Origin: Pseudomonas sp. ANT_H12B
GTDB lineage: Bacteria; Pseudomonadota; Gammaproteobacteria; Pseudomonadales; Pseudomonadaceae
DNA: 64,000 nucleotides
Assembly: GCF_008369325.1 (NCBI RefSeq)
Contig: NZ_VOBI01000013.1
Location: 1-64,000, forward strand
Direction of reading: 5' to 3'
Below, one piece after another: positions 25,954-33,561 of the stretch (position 1 is the stretch's first letter; every line of letters starts with the position of its first letter). The translations under genes were made by a program, and so were the position numbers. The notes under the pieces are model-generated. The model was not told where the DNA came from. It did not search any database and was given only the letters and a program-made list of their open reading frames with translations.

Positions 25954-26418
25954 ATGAGCGTTTTGTTAAAGACACTGGCAGCCGCCCTGCTCCTGGGCGG
26001 TAGTGCCATGGCAATCGCTGCCAATGATGGCCAGGCGCGGGTCAATGAGCTGTTGACCGCAGACCCGCAATACCGTGAAACATGGCAAGGCGTGGTGAAG
26101 AAGGAAGAACGCCTGCCGGAATGGGTGATGAACCTGTCCGGCGACGCCGAGCAAATGAATGCTGTCGAAGAAGATGGCGACAAGTATCTGGTCGGGCCAC
26201 TTTGCGAAACTCGGCAGACGTGCCTCAACAACCGCTTGATCGTTGCGTTCAGCTTCGACAAGAAGGATGCCTACGCCATGCTGGTAGAAGTACCTTCGGG
26301 GCTGCCAGCCGACAAGTCGCCAACGCGGCATGCCGACTACCGCTTCCTCGGAAAGCCGGACCAAGGCATGCAGGACCTGTTGATGGAACAACTGAAGAAA
26401 GATCCAAACTGGTACTGA
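25954..26418 (+). CDS. Ivy-family lysozyme inhibitor homologue
   Basis: The 154-residue exported protein has a signal peptide (cleavage near AIA-AN) and an Ivy-like domain. The exposed loop is CETRQTC instead of the CKPHDC loop that plugs the active site of c-type lysozymes in E. coli Ivy. The two cysteines are kept but the inhibitory His is missing. It resembles the second P. aeruginosa Ivy paralogue (PA5481), so lysozyme inhibition is uncertain; control of lytic transglycosylases is another possibility. It is the third gene of the sigma-54 operon. Confidence 0.82.
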   Translation: MSVLLKTLAAALLLGGSAMAIAANDGQARVNELLTADPQYRETWQGVVKKEERLPEWVMNLSGDAEQMNAVEEDGDKYLVGPLCETRQTCLNNRLIVAFSFDKKDAYAMLVEVPSGLPADKSPTRHADYRFLGKPDQGMQDLLMEQLKKDPNWY

Positions 26419-26429
26419 GTTCGAAACAA

Positions 26430-26453
26430 GAAAGAAGCCACAGCGCTTCTTTC
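26430..26453 (+). terminator. Hairpin after the Ivy-homologue gene
   Basis: GAAAGAAG (26430-26437) and CTTCTTTC (26446-26453) form a perfect 8-bp stem with an 8-base loop, 11 bases after the stop codon. A T run is lacking, so its efficiency as a terminator is doubtful. Confidence 0.5.
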
Positions 26454-26454
26454 C

Positions 26455-26640
26455 GATGCGGCTACCCGAGGAAGGTAGTTGCATGGCCAAGGGGTCGGGA
26501 CGTTCTGCCTGTTACAGGGGCGGAGTGACCTACGGGCACAAGGGGTGCCTGCGCAAGGGCCGGGCCAGGCAAAGCTGCGGCGCAAGTTCGCGGGCCCACT
26601 CATGGCTCGACGGACTTGCGAAGAGCTTCTTCTATATAAA
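26455..26640. other. Candidate structured RNA or dispersed repeat, no gene recognised
   Basis: The segment is rich in G/C and full of short hairpins: CTACC/GGTAG (26462-26478), GGCAC/GTGCC (about 26535-26548), and one long stem. In the long stem CGCAAGTTCGCGGGCC (26581-26596) pairs with 26604-26620 over 16 bp, with one bulged A and two G-U pairs around the 7-base loop CACTCAT. Frames on either strand read as low-complexity Arg/Cys/Pro peptides unlike pseudomonad proteins. It may be a small RNA, a leader or a mobile repeat. I recognise no Rfam family. Confidence 0.4.
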
Positions 26641-26920
26641 GCATCGTCTTAGAGCGTTCAGCTCGTCTTCCCTGCCTAACGTCGAATTATTCCCCGGGAT
26701 GCATTTCCCCGTGATTCTTTGCGACCGTATATCGAGAAAGCTGCGGCAAAATGTAAGAGAAATTTCGCTCTTAAACGTAGGATTTTTCTGTAGTTTTGGC
26801 GCTCATCCCCCCGCTCAAAAAACATCCAACCTCCTCTGAAATGGCCGGTTCACGGTACTTATACCTGCCGAAATGTCGCATTCGAACCGGTTGGGACGCC
26901 AGTTTCATTAAAAAAAGCTC

Positions 26921-26935
26921 ATGCCGATTCGGCAT
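26921..26935. promoter_or_regulatory. Perfect 15-base dyad upstream of gltP
   Basis: ATGCCGATTCGGCAT consists of 7-base arms around a central T, preceded by an A7 tract. The short centre makes an RNA hairpin unlikely and suggests a dimeric protein's operator. It lies about 190 bases before the gltP start. No regulator is identified. Confidence 0.4.
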
Positions 26936-27124
26936 AGGGTAGGCGTTTACGGCATTAGACGTTGCTTCCTTGCATCTGAATAGTTGCGCCTTTTTTCGCC
27001 TGCCAGAGAGCCGTTATCGAGCGCTTCCGGGGCACCTTATACGGGGGCAGATGCACAGACTTTTTCGCCACGAGCGTTCCAGTTCTTGCATCTGCCTGAG
27101 TCAAACGCAAGTAAGGGTAAAGAT

Positions 27125-28456
27125 ATGAAGAAGGCAAAGCTTAGCCTCGCCTGGCAGATCCTCATCGGTCTGGTATTGGGGATTGCAATCGGTGCGCTGC
27201 TCAACCATTTCAGTGCCGAAAAAGCCTGGTGGATCAGCAACGTCCTGCAACCAGCAGGCGATATCTTTATCCGTCTGATCAAGATGATTGTGATCCCGAT
27301 CGTGATCTCTTCGCTGATCGTCGGTATTGCAGGCGTCGGCGACGCGAAGAAGCTCGGGCGGATCGGTCTGAAGACCATCATTTACTTCGAGATCGTCACC
27401 ACCATTGCCATCGTGGTCGGTCTGGTGTTGGCCAACGTGTTCCATCCGGGCACCGGCATCGACATGAGCACCCTGGGTACCGTGGATATTTCCAAGTACC
27501 AGGCCACTGCCGCCGAGGTTCAGCACGAACATGCGTTCATCGAAACCATCCTCAACCTGATCCCGTCGAACATCTTCGCGGCCATGGCCCGCGGCGAGAT
27601 GCTGCCGATCATCTTCTTCTCCGTATTGTTCGGCCTCGGTCTGTCGAGCCTGCAATCGGACCTGCGCGAGCCGCTGGTGAAGATGTTCCAGGGCGTGTCG
27701 GAAAGCATGTTCAAAGTCACCCACATGATCATGAACTACGCCCCCATCGGCGTTTTCGCACTGATCGCGGTGACGGTGGCCAACTTCGGCTTCGCCTCTC
27801 TGATTCCGCTGGCCAAACTGGTGATCCTGGTTTACGTCGCCATCGCCTTCTTCGCCTTCGTGGTGCTGGGCCTGATCGCTCGCCTGTTCGGCTTCTCGGT
27901 GATCAAGCTGATGCGCATCTTCAAGGATGAGCTGGTGCTGGCCTACTCCACCGCCAGTTCCGAAACCGTGCTGCCGCGCGTGATCGAGAAAATGGAAGCC
28001 TACGGCGCGCCGAAAGCCATTTGCAGCTTCGTGGTGCCGACCGGCTACTCGTTCAACCTCGACGGTTCGACCCTGTACCAGAGCATCGCGGCCATCTTCA
28101 TTGCCCAGCTCTACGGCATCGACCTGTCGATCAGCCAGCAATTGCTGCTGGTGCTGACCCTGATGGTCACCTCCAAAGGCATCGCCGGCGTACCGGGTGT
28201 GTCCTTCGTGGTGCTGCTGGCCACGCTGGGCAGCGTAGGTATTCCATTGGAAGGCCTGGCGTTCATCGCCGGTGTCGACCGCATCATGGACATGGCCCGT
28301 ACCGCACTGAACGTGATCGGCAACGCCCTGGCCGTGTTGGTCATCTCCCGCTGGGAAGGCATGTACGACGACGCCAAAGGCCAGCGCTACTGGAATTCCC
28401 TGCCGCACTGGCGCAGCAAGGAAAAATTGCCGGTTGGTGAAGCGTCCAGCAACTAA
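27125..28456 (+). CDS. gltP: Proton/glutamate-aspartate symporter GltP (DAACS family)
   Basis: The 443-residue inner-membrane carrier has eight transmembrane segments and two re-entrant hairpins. HP1 carries SSETVLPRV, the TM7 motif is FNLDGSTLYQS (NMDGT-like) and HP2 contains GIAGVPGVSFV. It imports glutamate/aspartate with cations. The start at 27125 (MKKAKLSLAWQ) follows AAGGGTAAAG; an in-frame ATG at 26984 lies in the leader and adds an unconserved sequence. The long upstream gap suggests complex regulation. Confidence 0.93.
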   Translation: MKKAKLSLAWQILIGLVLGIAIGALLNHFSAEKAWWISNVLQPAGDIFIRLIKMIVIPIVISSLIVGIAGVGDAKKLGRIGLKTIIYFEIVTTIAIVVGLVLANVFHPGTGIDMSTLGTVDISKYQATAAEVQHEHAFIETILNLIPSNIFAAMARGEMLPIIFFSVLFGLGLSSLQSDLREPLVKMFQGVSESMFKVTHMIMNYAPIGVFALIAVTVANFGFASLIPLAKLVILVYVAIAFFAFVVLGLIARLFGFSVIKLMRIFKDELVLAYSTASSETVLPRVIEKMEAYGAPKAICSFVVPTGYSFNLDGSTLYQSIAAIFIAQLYGIDLSISQQLLLVLTLMVTSKGIAGVPGVSFVVLLATLGSVGIPLEGLAFIAGVDRIMDMARTALNVIGNALAVLVISRWEGMYDDAKGQRYWNSLPHWRSKEKLPVGEASSN

Positions 28457-28464
28457 TGCAATTC

Positions 28465-28543
28465 CCCTGCTCGCGATGGCTTCGGTACATTCAACCTCTG
28501 CGTTGACTGACCTACCGCTTTCGCGAGCAAGCTCGCTCCCACA
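28465..28543. repeat. REPIN with truncated left arm
   Basis: A partial arm CCCCTGCTCGCGATGG (28465-28480) faces a full arm TTCGCGAGCAAGCTCGCTCC (from 28520). The spacer starts CTTCGGTACATTCAAC, as in the IS-interrupted REPIN at 125-204. The outer 10-12 bases of the left arm are missing here as well. Confidence 0.75.
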
Positions 28544-28566
28544 ATGGTCCGCGTACATCGCACCCA

Positions 28567-28594
28567 ACAAACCCCGGAGAAATCCGGGGTTTGT
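28567..28594. terminator. Intrinsic terminator after gltP
   Basis: ACAAACCCCGGA pairs perfectly with TCCGGGGTTTGT around the GAAA tetraloop (28579-28582). A short T-rich stretch follows (TTTGTCGTTTC). It closes gltP about 50 bases before the next gene. Confidence 0.85.
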
Positions 28595-28646
28595 CGTTTC
28601 TACACACCCCGCTATCATTCGCCGCATTCTTTGGGGGATTTAACTG

Positions 28647-29876
28647 ATGCTCAACGGCCTGTGGCTTGGCTTCTTCATCGTGGCAGCCGTATCGGCGATG
28701 GCGCAGTGGCTGATCGGCGGCAACGCCGGGATCTTTGCGGCGATGGTGGAAAGCATTTTCGCCATGGCCAAATTGTCGGTCGAGGTCATGGTCCTGCTGT
28801 TCGGTACCCTGACCCTCTGGCTGGGTTTTCTGCGGATCGCCGAGAAGGCCGGGATCGTCGACTGGCTGGCAAAAGCCTTGGGCCCCTTGTTCCTGCGCTT
28901 GATGCCGGAAGTCCCACCCGGGCACCCCGCCATCGGCCTGATCACCCTGAACTTTGCCGCCAACGGCCTGGGCCTGGACAACGCCGCGACGCCAATCGGC
29001 CTCAAAGCCATGAAGGCGCTGCAAGAGCTCAACCCCAGCAACACAATCGCCAGCAATGCGCAGATCCTCTTTCTGGTGCTCAACGCCTCCTCCCTGACCC
29101 TGTTGCCGGTGACGATCTTCATGTACCGCGCCCAGCAAGGCGCGCCCGATCCGACCTTGGTGTTCCTGCCAATCCTGTTGGCCACCAGCTGCTCGACTCT
29201 GGTCGGCTTGCTGTCGGTGGCGTTCATGCAGCGTCTGCGCCTGTGGGACCCGGTGGTGCTCGCTTACCTGATTCCCGGTGCCCTGGCCCTCGGTGGCTTC
29301 ATGGCGCTGCTGGCGACGCTCTCGGCGACCGCTCTGGCCGGCTTGTCATCGATCCTCGGCAACCTGACGCTGTTCGGGCTGATCATGCTGTTTCTGCTGA
29401 TCGGCGCGTTACGTAAGGTGAAGGTCTACGAGGCGTTCATTGAAGGCGCCAAAGAAGGCTTCGACGTGGCCAAGAACCTGCTGCCGTATCTGGTGGCGAT
29501 GCTCTGTGCCATCGGCGTACTGCGCGCGTCCGGGGCACTGGACTTCGGTCTGGACGGAATTCGGCATCTGGTGGAGTGGGCCGGTTGGGACACGCGCTTC
29601 GTTGATGCGCTGCCAACGGCGATGGTCAAACCGTTCTCCGGCAGCGCCGCCCGGGCGATGCTGATCGAAACGATGCAGACGTCCGGGGTAGACAGCTTCC
29701 CGGCGCTGGTGGCGGCGACGATTCAGGGCAGTACTGAAACGACGTTCTATGTGCTGGCGGTGTACTTCGGCGCGGTGGGCATCCAGCGAGCGCGGCATGC
29801 GGTGGGGTGTGCGTTGCTGGCGGAGCTGGCCGGGGTGATTGGCGCGATTTTTGTTTGCTACTGGTTCTTTGGTTAA
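28647..29876 (+). CDS. SpmA-SpmB fused membrane protein (nucleoside-recognition/Gate domains)
   Basis: The 409-residue integral membrane protein has two related halves, each with a Gate/nucleoside-recognition domain. The SpmA-like half (about 1-200) has LITLNFAANGLGLDNAATPIGLKAM; the SpmB-like half (about 210-409) has MVKPFSGSAARAMLIE and STETTFYVLAVYFGAVGI. In Bacillus, SpmA and SpmB are separate spore-dehydration proteins. In pseudomonads the fused form has no established role and is presumed to be a transporter or channel. It stands alone between two REPINs. Confidence 0.85.
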   Translation: MLNGLWLGFFIVAAVSAMAQWLIGGNAGIFAAMVESIFAMAKLSVEVMVLLFGTLTLWLGFLRIAEKAGIVDWLAKALGPLFLRLMPEVPPGHPAIGLITLNFAANGLGLDNAATPIGLKAMKALQELNPSNTIASNAQILFLVLNASSLTLLPVTIFMYRAQQGAPDPTLVFLPILLATSCSTLVGLLSVAFMQRLRLWDPVVLAYLIPGALALGGFMALLATLSATALAGLSSILGNLTLFGLIMLFLLIGALRKVKVYEAFIEGAKEGFDVAKNLLPYLVAMLCAIGVLRASGALDFGLDGIRHLVEWAGWDTRFVDALPTAMVKPFSGSAARAMLIETMQTSGVDSFPALVAATIQGSTETTFYVLAVYFGAVGIQRARHAVGCALLAELAGVIGAIFVCYWFFG

Positions 29877-29887
29877 CCAAAGATCCC

Positions 29888-29978
29888 CTGTGGGAGCGAG
29901 CCTGCTCGCGATAGCGGTAAATCAGTCACCACAAATGTTGGCTGTCACACCGCTATCGCGAGCAGGCTCACTCCCACA
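29888..29978. repeat. REPIN (full inverted pair)
   Basis: The arms CTGTGGGAGCGAGCCTGCTC (from 29888) and ATCGCGAGCAGGCTCACTCC (from 29955) enclose a spacer with the palindromic ATAGCGGT...ACCGCTAT continuation. It lies between the convergent SpmAB and MCE-operon ends. Confidence 0.9.
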
Positions 29979-29995
29979 TGGGTCCAGCGTTGGCT

Positions 29996-30622
29996 TTAAG
30001 GGCGGGGCGGCGGCGCGACTTTCTGCCCTTGCTCAACCGCCCAAGCCACCACCTGCGCCGTCAGTTGATCACTGGCCTGGCCAAACCCGGCAACCACCGC
30101 CGGCACCTTCACGTCATTCAGTGGCTGACGCACTTCGAAGCGGCGGCTGGCGAGGATTCGCTGGTCATAACCGCGCACCAACAACGCATCCAGCCGCACG
30201 ATCACGCTTGCAGCCGTGCCTTGGTACTCCGTCTGAAACGCCTGCAGATTCCCGCCCAACTCCAGATCCGCCTGGAAATTGCTGTCATCAGTGCTCAAAA
30301 GCGGCACCCGACCATCACGTTGAAAACCATCAAGCAGACGATTGCGCAGCAGCACCGGCGCCGGGTCGCTCCAACGCGAAGCCTTGTAGCTGCTGATCAA
30401 GTCTCCTTGAGGGATTACCGCAATATTCGGGCTGTTCAATGCCTCGCTGGCCTGCGGCTTGGTCAGGCGCAGCGACCAGCGTTGAGGCGCCCCATGACTG
30501 GACGATGGGCTGCTCTGGGCCGAAGGCAACCGGTAGACATCGGACGGTTCGGACTTGGGCAGGATCGAGCAGGCACTGACCAACGTGAAGCTGACGAGGA
30601 GGGCGAGACGGGTCAGCTTCAT
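29996..30622 (-). CDS. ABC-transport auxiliary lipoprotein (PqiC/DUF330-like)
   Basis: The 208-residue lipoprotein has lipobox VSAC (Cys at about 18) and an ABC_trans_aux-type domain: the patterns SDVYRLP, RWSDPAPVLLRNRLLDGFQ and YDQRILASRRFEVRQPLND are typical. Related PqiC proteins sit at the outer membrane and complete MCE lipid-transport bridges. Its start overlaps the MCE gene by 4 bases (ATGA), so it belongs to that operon as the last gene. Confidence 0.87.
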   Translation of the reverse strand: MKLTRLALLVSFTLVSACSILPKSEPSDVYRLPSAQSSPSSSHGAPQRWSLRLTKPQASEALNSPNIAVIPQGDLISSYKASRWSDPAPVLLRNRLLDGFQRDGRVPLLSTDDSNFQADLELGGNLQAFQTEYQGTAASVIVRLDALLVRGYDQRILASRRFEVRQPLNDVKVPAVVAGFGQASDQLTAQVVAWAVEQGQKVAPPPRP

Positions 30623-31557
30623 GGCGTGAACTCCTTGTTCTTGTCATTGCCCAGCAAGTAACCGCTGGGGTTGGCTTCCAGGCGTTGGGAAATAGCCCGC
30701 AACGACGTCAGCGTATCGCGCAACTCACGCACCGCCGGGGCCAGGCCATTGAGGCCTTGCATACCGCTGTTCAGAGAATCCTGATTGGTCGTGAGCAACG
30801 TGTTGATGGTCGCGCTGCTCTGTTCCAGGGATTTCATGGCTTGCTCGGCGCTGCCGAACATCTGCTTGCCCTGATCGTTGAGCAAGCCGTTGGCGTTGCG
30901 CATCAACGCCGACGTCTGCTCCAGCATTGCGCCGGCCTGCTTGCCGACCGATGCCAGTTGCTGCATCGCCTGACGGATGTCGCCGCGCTGGTCGGCGATG
31001 GTGCCGGTGGTTTGCTCCAGATGTTCAAGGGTCTTGCTGATACGTTCGACGTTCTCCGAGGAAAACATCTGATTGGCGTTGTGCATCAGCATGTTCACCC
31101 CCGCCATCAAGTCGCCACTATCGTTCAGCAAGCGGGCGAAAGGCGAGGGCGATGCAATGATCGTCGGTAGATCACCGTCCTTGCCCTTGAGCTTCGGACT
31201 CTGCGGGGTGCCGCCACTGAGCTGGATGATCGAAGTGCCGGTAATCCCGGTCAGTGCCAATATGGCCCGGGTGTCTTCCTTGATCGGGGTGTCGCCGCCC
31301 AGGCGAATCCGCGCCAATACCCGGCGCGGGTCTTTCGGGTCCAGGCGCAATGTCACCACGTCGCCGACCTTGATCCCGCTGTACTGCACGGCGCTGCCCT
31401 TGGACAGCCCGCTGACCGCCTCGTTGAAGACGATTTCGTAATCCTTGAATTCGGTGTCGACGCTGGACTTGGCCAGCCACAAGCCGAAGAGCAGGGCGCC
31501 TGCCACCACAATCACGGTGAACAGGCCGATCAATACATGATGGGCTCGGGTTTCCAT
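30619..31557 (-). CDS. MCE-domain lipid-transport protein (MlaD-like)
   Basis: The 312-residue protein is anchored by one N-terminal transmembrane segment (about 7-28), followed by an MCE domain (about 40-115, YSGIKVGDVVTLRLDP). A long helical C-terminal region (about 145-290) is rich in Gln/Ser/Leu heptads, probably coiled coil. Such proteins form hexameric tunnels for phospholipid movement through the periplasm. It starts one base after the ATPase gene ends. The helical tail is longer than in MlaD (about 183 aa), suggesting a needle-like extension. Confidence 0.9.
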   Translation of the reverse strand: METRAHHVLIGLFTVIVVAGALLFGLWLAKSSVDTEFKDYEIVFNEAVSGLSKGSAVQYSGIKVGDVVTLRLDPKDPRRVLARIRLGGDTPIKEDTRAILALTGITGTSIIQLSGGTPQSPKLKGKDGDLPTIIASPSPFARLLNDSGDLMAGVNMLMHNANQMFSSENVERISKTLEHLEQTTGTIADQRGDIRQAMQQLASVGKQAGAMLEQTSALMRNANGLLNDQGKQMFGSAEQAMKSLEQSSATINTLLTTNQDSLNSGMQGLNGLAPAVRELRDTLTSLRAISQRLEANPSGYLLGNDKNKEFTP

Positions 31558-31558
31558 G

Positions 31559-32362
31559 TCAGACCTCGTTGAGCTGTTGAGCGGCGGTTAGCGCCGCGCG
31601 GCCACGAGGGCCATGGAAGTATTCGTGAATCCACGCGTCGTCGGTTTCCGAGACCTTGTCGATGGCGTCCGCCACCAGCACTTTTTTCTGCGCCAACACC
31701 GCCACCCGGTCGGTGATGGTGTAGAGCGTGTCGAGGTCGTGGGTCACCAGAAACACGCTCAGGCCCAAGGCATCGCGCAAGGTCAGGATCAGTTGATCGA
31801 ACGCTGCGGCGCCAATCGGATCGAGGCCGGCGGTGGGTTCATCGAGAAACAGGATGTCCGGATCCAGCGCCAATGCCCGGGCCAGTGCCGCTCGCTTGAT
31901 CATGCCGCCCGACAGCGAAGCCGGGTACTTGTCCGCCGCCGACAAAGGCAACCCGGCCAACGCCAGCTTCACCGCCGCCAGGTGCTCGGCATCGTTGCGG
32001 CTCAAACCGGCGTGCTCGATCAGGGGCAGGGCGACGTTTTCGGTCACGGTCAGCGAAGAGAACAGGGCGCCTTTCTGGAACAACACGCCGAAGCGCCGTT
32101 CGACCATCGAGCGCTCATGCTCGGACAGCGTCGGCAAGTTCTTGCCGAAGACTTTCACCACCCCTTCGCTGGGCTGGCGCAACCCGACAATGCTGCGCAG
32201 CAGCACCGATTTACCGCTGCCGGAACCGCCGACCACGGCGAGGATTTCGCCCTTGTACAAATCCAGATCAAGGTTCTCGTGCACGCTCTGGCGACCAAAG
32301 CGATTGCACAGCCCACGGACTTCGATCACTGCCTCGGAGGGCGTTCGGGGTAGACGACTCAC
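31559..32362 (-). CDS. MlaF-like ABC transporter ATPase
   Basis: The 267-residue ATPase has Walker A GGSGSGKSVLL, signature SLSGGMIKRA, Walker B ILFLDEPTAGLD and H-loop LVTHDLDTL. The KR after SLSGGM is typical of the MlaF family. It powers the adjoining MlaE-like permease. It overlaps the permease gene by ATGA (32359-32362), consistent with one polycistronic unit. Confidence 0.92.
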   Translation of the reverse strand: MSRLPRTPSEAVIEVRGLCNRFGRQSVHENLDLDLYKGEILAVVGGSGSGKSVLLRSIVGLRQPSEGVVKVFGKNLPTLSEHERSMVERRFGVLFQKGALFSSLTVTENVALPLIEHAGLSRNDAEHLAAVKLALAGLPLSAADKYPASLSGGMIKRAALARALALDPDILFLDEPTAGLDPIGAAAFDQLILTLRDALGLSVFLVTHDLDTLYTITDRVAVLAQKKVLVADAIDKVSETDDAWIHEYFHGPRGRAALTAAQQLNEV

Positions 32363-33516
32363 CAGCCCATCTCCATGAAAAACAGCGCGGCCACGGCGTC
32401 GAGAACGATCACCACGAAAATCGACTGGACCACGCTGGACGTGGTGTGCGCGCCGACGGACTCAGCGCTGCCGCTGACCTTGAAGCCTTCAAGGCAGCCA
32501 ATGGCGGCGATCAGGAACGCAAAGATCGGTGCTTTGACGATCCCCACCAGAAAATGTTGAACACCGATGTCGGTTTGCAGCAGCGACAGGAACATTGCCG
32601 GCGAGATACCCAGCGACACCGCGCAGACCACACCACCGCCGATAATCCCCGAGAGCATCGCCAGAAAAGTCAGCATCGGCAGCGCGACCAGCAGGGCCAA
32701 CACTCTTGGCACTACCAGCAGCTCCATCGGGTCGAGACCCAATGTGCGGATCGCGTCAATTTCTTCGTTGGCCTTCATCGAGCCGATCTGCGCGGTGAAC
32801 GCACTGGCGGTGCGGCCGGCCATCAGGATCGCGGTCAGCAACACGCCGAATTCGCGCAGGAAAGAGAACGCGACGAGGTCCACGGTGAAGATGCTCGCGC
32901 CGAAACTCGCCAGCACCGTCGCCCCGAGAAACGCCACCACAGCGCCCACCAGAAAGGTCAGCAGGGCAACGATGGGTGCGGCGTCGAGGCCGGTCTGTTC
33001 GATGTGCGCCACCATCGGCGTGAGGCGCCAGCGTTTGGGCCGAAACAGGCCACGGGCGATGGTTTCCAGGATCAGGCCGACGAAGCCCAGCAGTTGCAGG
33101 GTGTCCTGCCAGACCGTGTCAACTGCGCGGCCGATGCGGGTCAGCAGTTGAATGCCAACGCTGATTTCCGGCTCCTTGATCGGCACGCAGAAATCGGTCA
33201 GCGAGCAATAGACGGTCTGCAACAAGGCGCGGTCGGCAGAGGACAGTGTGCAATCGGGGTGTTCGGCGGATCGGCCCAAACGCTCGGCCCCCAGCAACTC
33301 CACCAGCAACGATGCGCCAGCAGTATCGAGCGCGCCGAGGCCATTGAGGTCGATGTGAGTGCTGTCGTCGTATTGGCCGTGGAGGGTTTCGCTCAGGTGC
33401 TTGAGATCGGCGTAATGGGCGAGCGTCCAGTCACCCGTGACCCGCAGCTGTGCAGGGGAGTGAGAGGTGTCCAGTCGGGCATTGCCGGCCATTGTGTTGC
33501 TGGTCATAAGCTCCAT
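32359..33516 (-). CDS. MlaE-like permease with fused N-terminal STAS domain
   Basis: The 385-residue protein has a STAS/MlaB-like domain (about 20-115, THIDLNGLGALDTAGASLL). The MlaE permease domain (about 130-385) has five to six hydrophobic segments and the family stretch FGVLLTAILMAGRTASAFTAQIG. In E. coli MlaB and MlaE are separate subunits of MlaFEDB; here they are one polypeptide. A second ATG lies 9 bases downstream. It is first in the four-gene MCE operon, separate from the canonical mla (ttg2) locus expected elsewhere. Confidence 0.92.
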   Translation of the reverse strand: MELMTSNTMAGNARLDTSHSPAQLRVTGDWTLAHYADLKHLSETLHGQYDDSTHIDLNGLGALDTAGASLLVELLGAERLGRSAEHPDCTLSSADRALLQTVYCSLTDFCVPIKEPEISVGIQLLTRIGRAVDTVWQDTLQLLGFVGLILETIARGLFRPKRWRLTPMVAHIEQTGLDAAPIVALLTFLVGAVVAFLGATVLASFGASIFTVDLVAFSFLREFGVLLTAILMAGRTASAFTAQIGSMKANEEIDAIRTLGLDPMELLVVPRVLALLVALPMLTFLAMLSGIIGGGVVCAVSLGISPAMFLSLLQTDIGVQHFLVGIVKAPIFAFLIAAIGCLEGFKVSGSAESVGAHTTSSVVQSIFVVIVLDAVAALFFMEMGW

Positions 33517-33561
33517 GCTTGTTCGGCTATTACGCAGGTGTACGTAATAGCACGAACCGCA

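Larger units (their letters stand above)
26419..27124. other. 706-base gene-free stretch upstream of gltP
   Basis: Besides the hairpin after the Ivy gene and the folding segment at 26455-26640, the stretch is AT-rich (26640-26960). It holds the palindrome AACCGGTT (about 26885-26892) and a perfect 15-base dyad at 26921-26935. The last 160 bases are the probable gltP leader. Open frames here lack codon bias and were not called as genes. Confidence 0.6.

Noticed and set aside
26337..26603. 88-residue minus-strand frame in the same gap
   Set aside because: It overlaps the Ivy gene and has an Arg/Cys/Pro-rich sequence without motifs.
26456..26839. 127-residue plus-strand frame downstream of the Ivy homologue
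   Set aside because: No recognisable ribosome-binding site, unusual composition and rich RNA folding; treated as non-coding.
27101..28627. 508-residue minus-strand frame opposite gltP
   Set aside because: Antisense of a clear eight-helix transporter; composition dominated by His, Asp and Gln.
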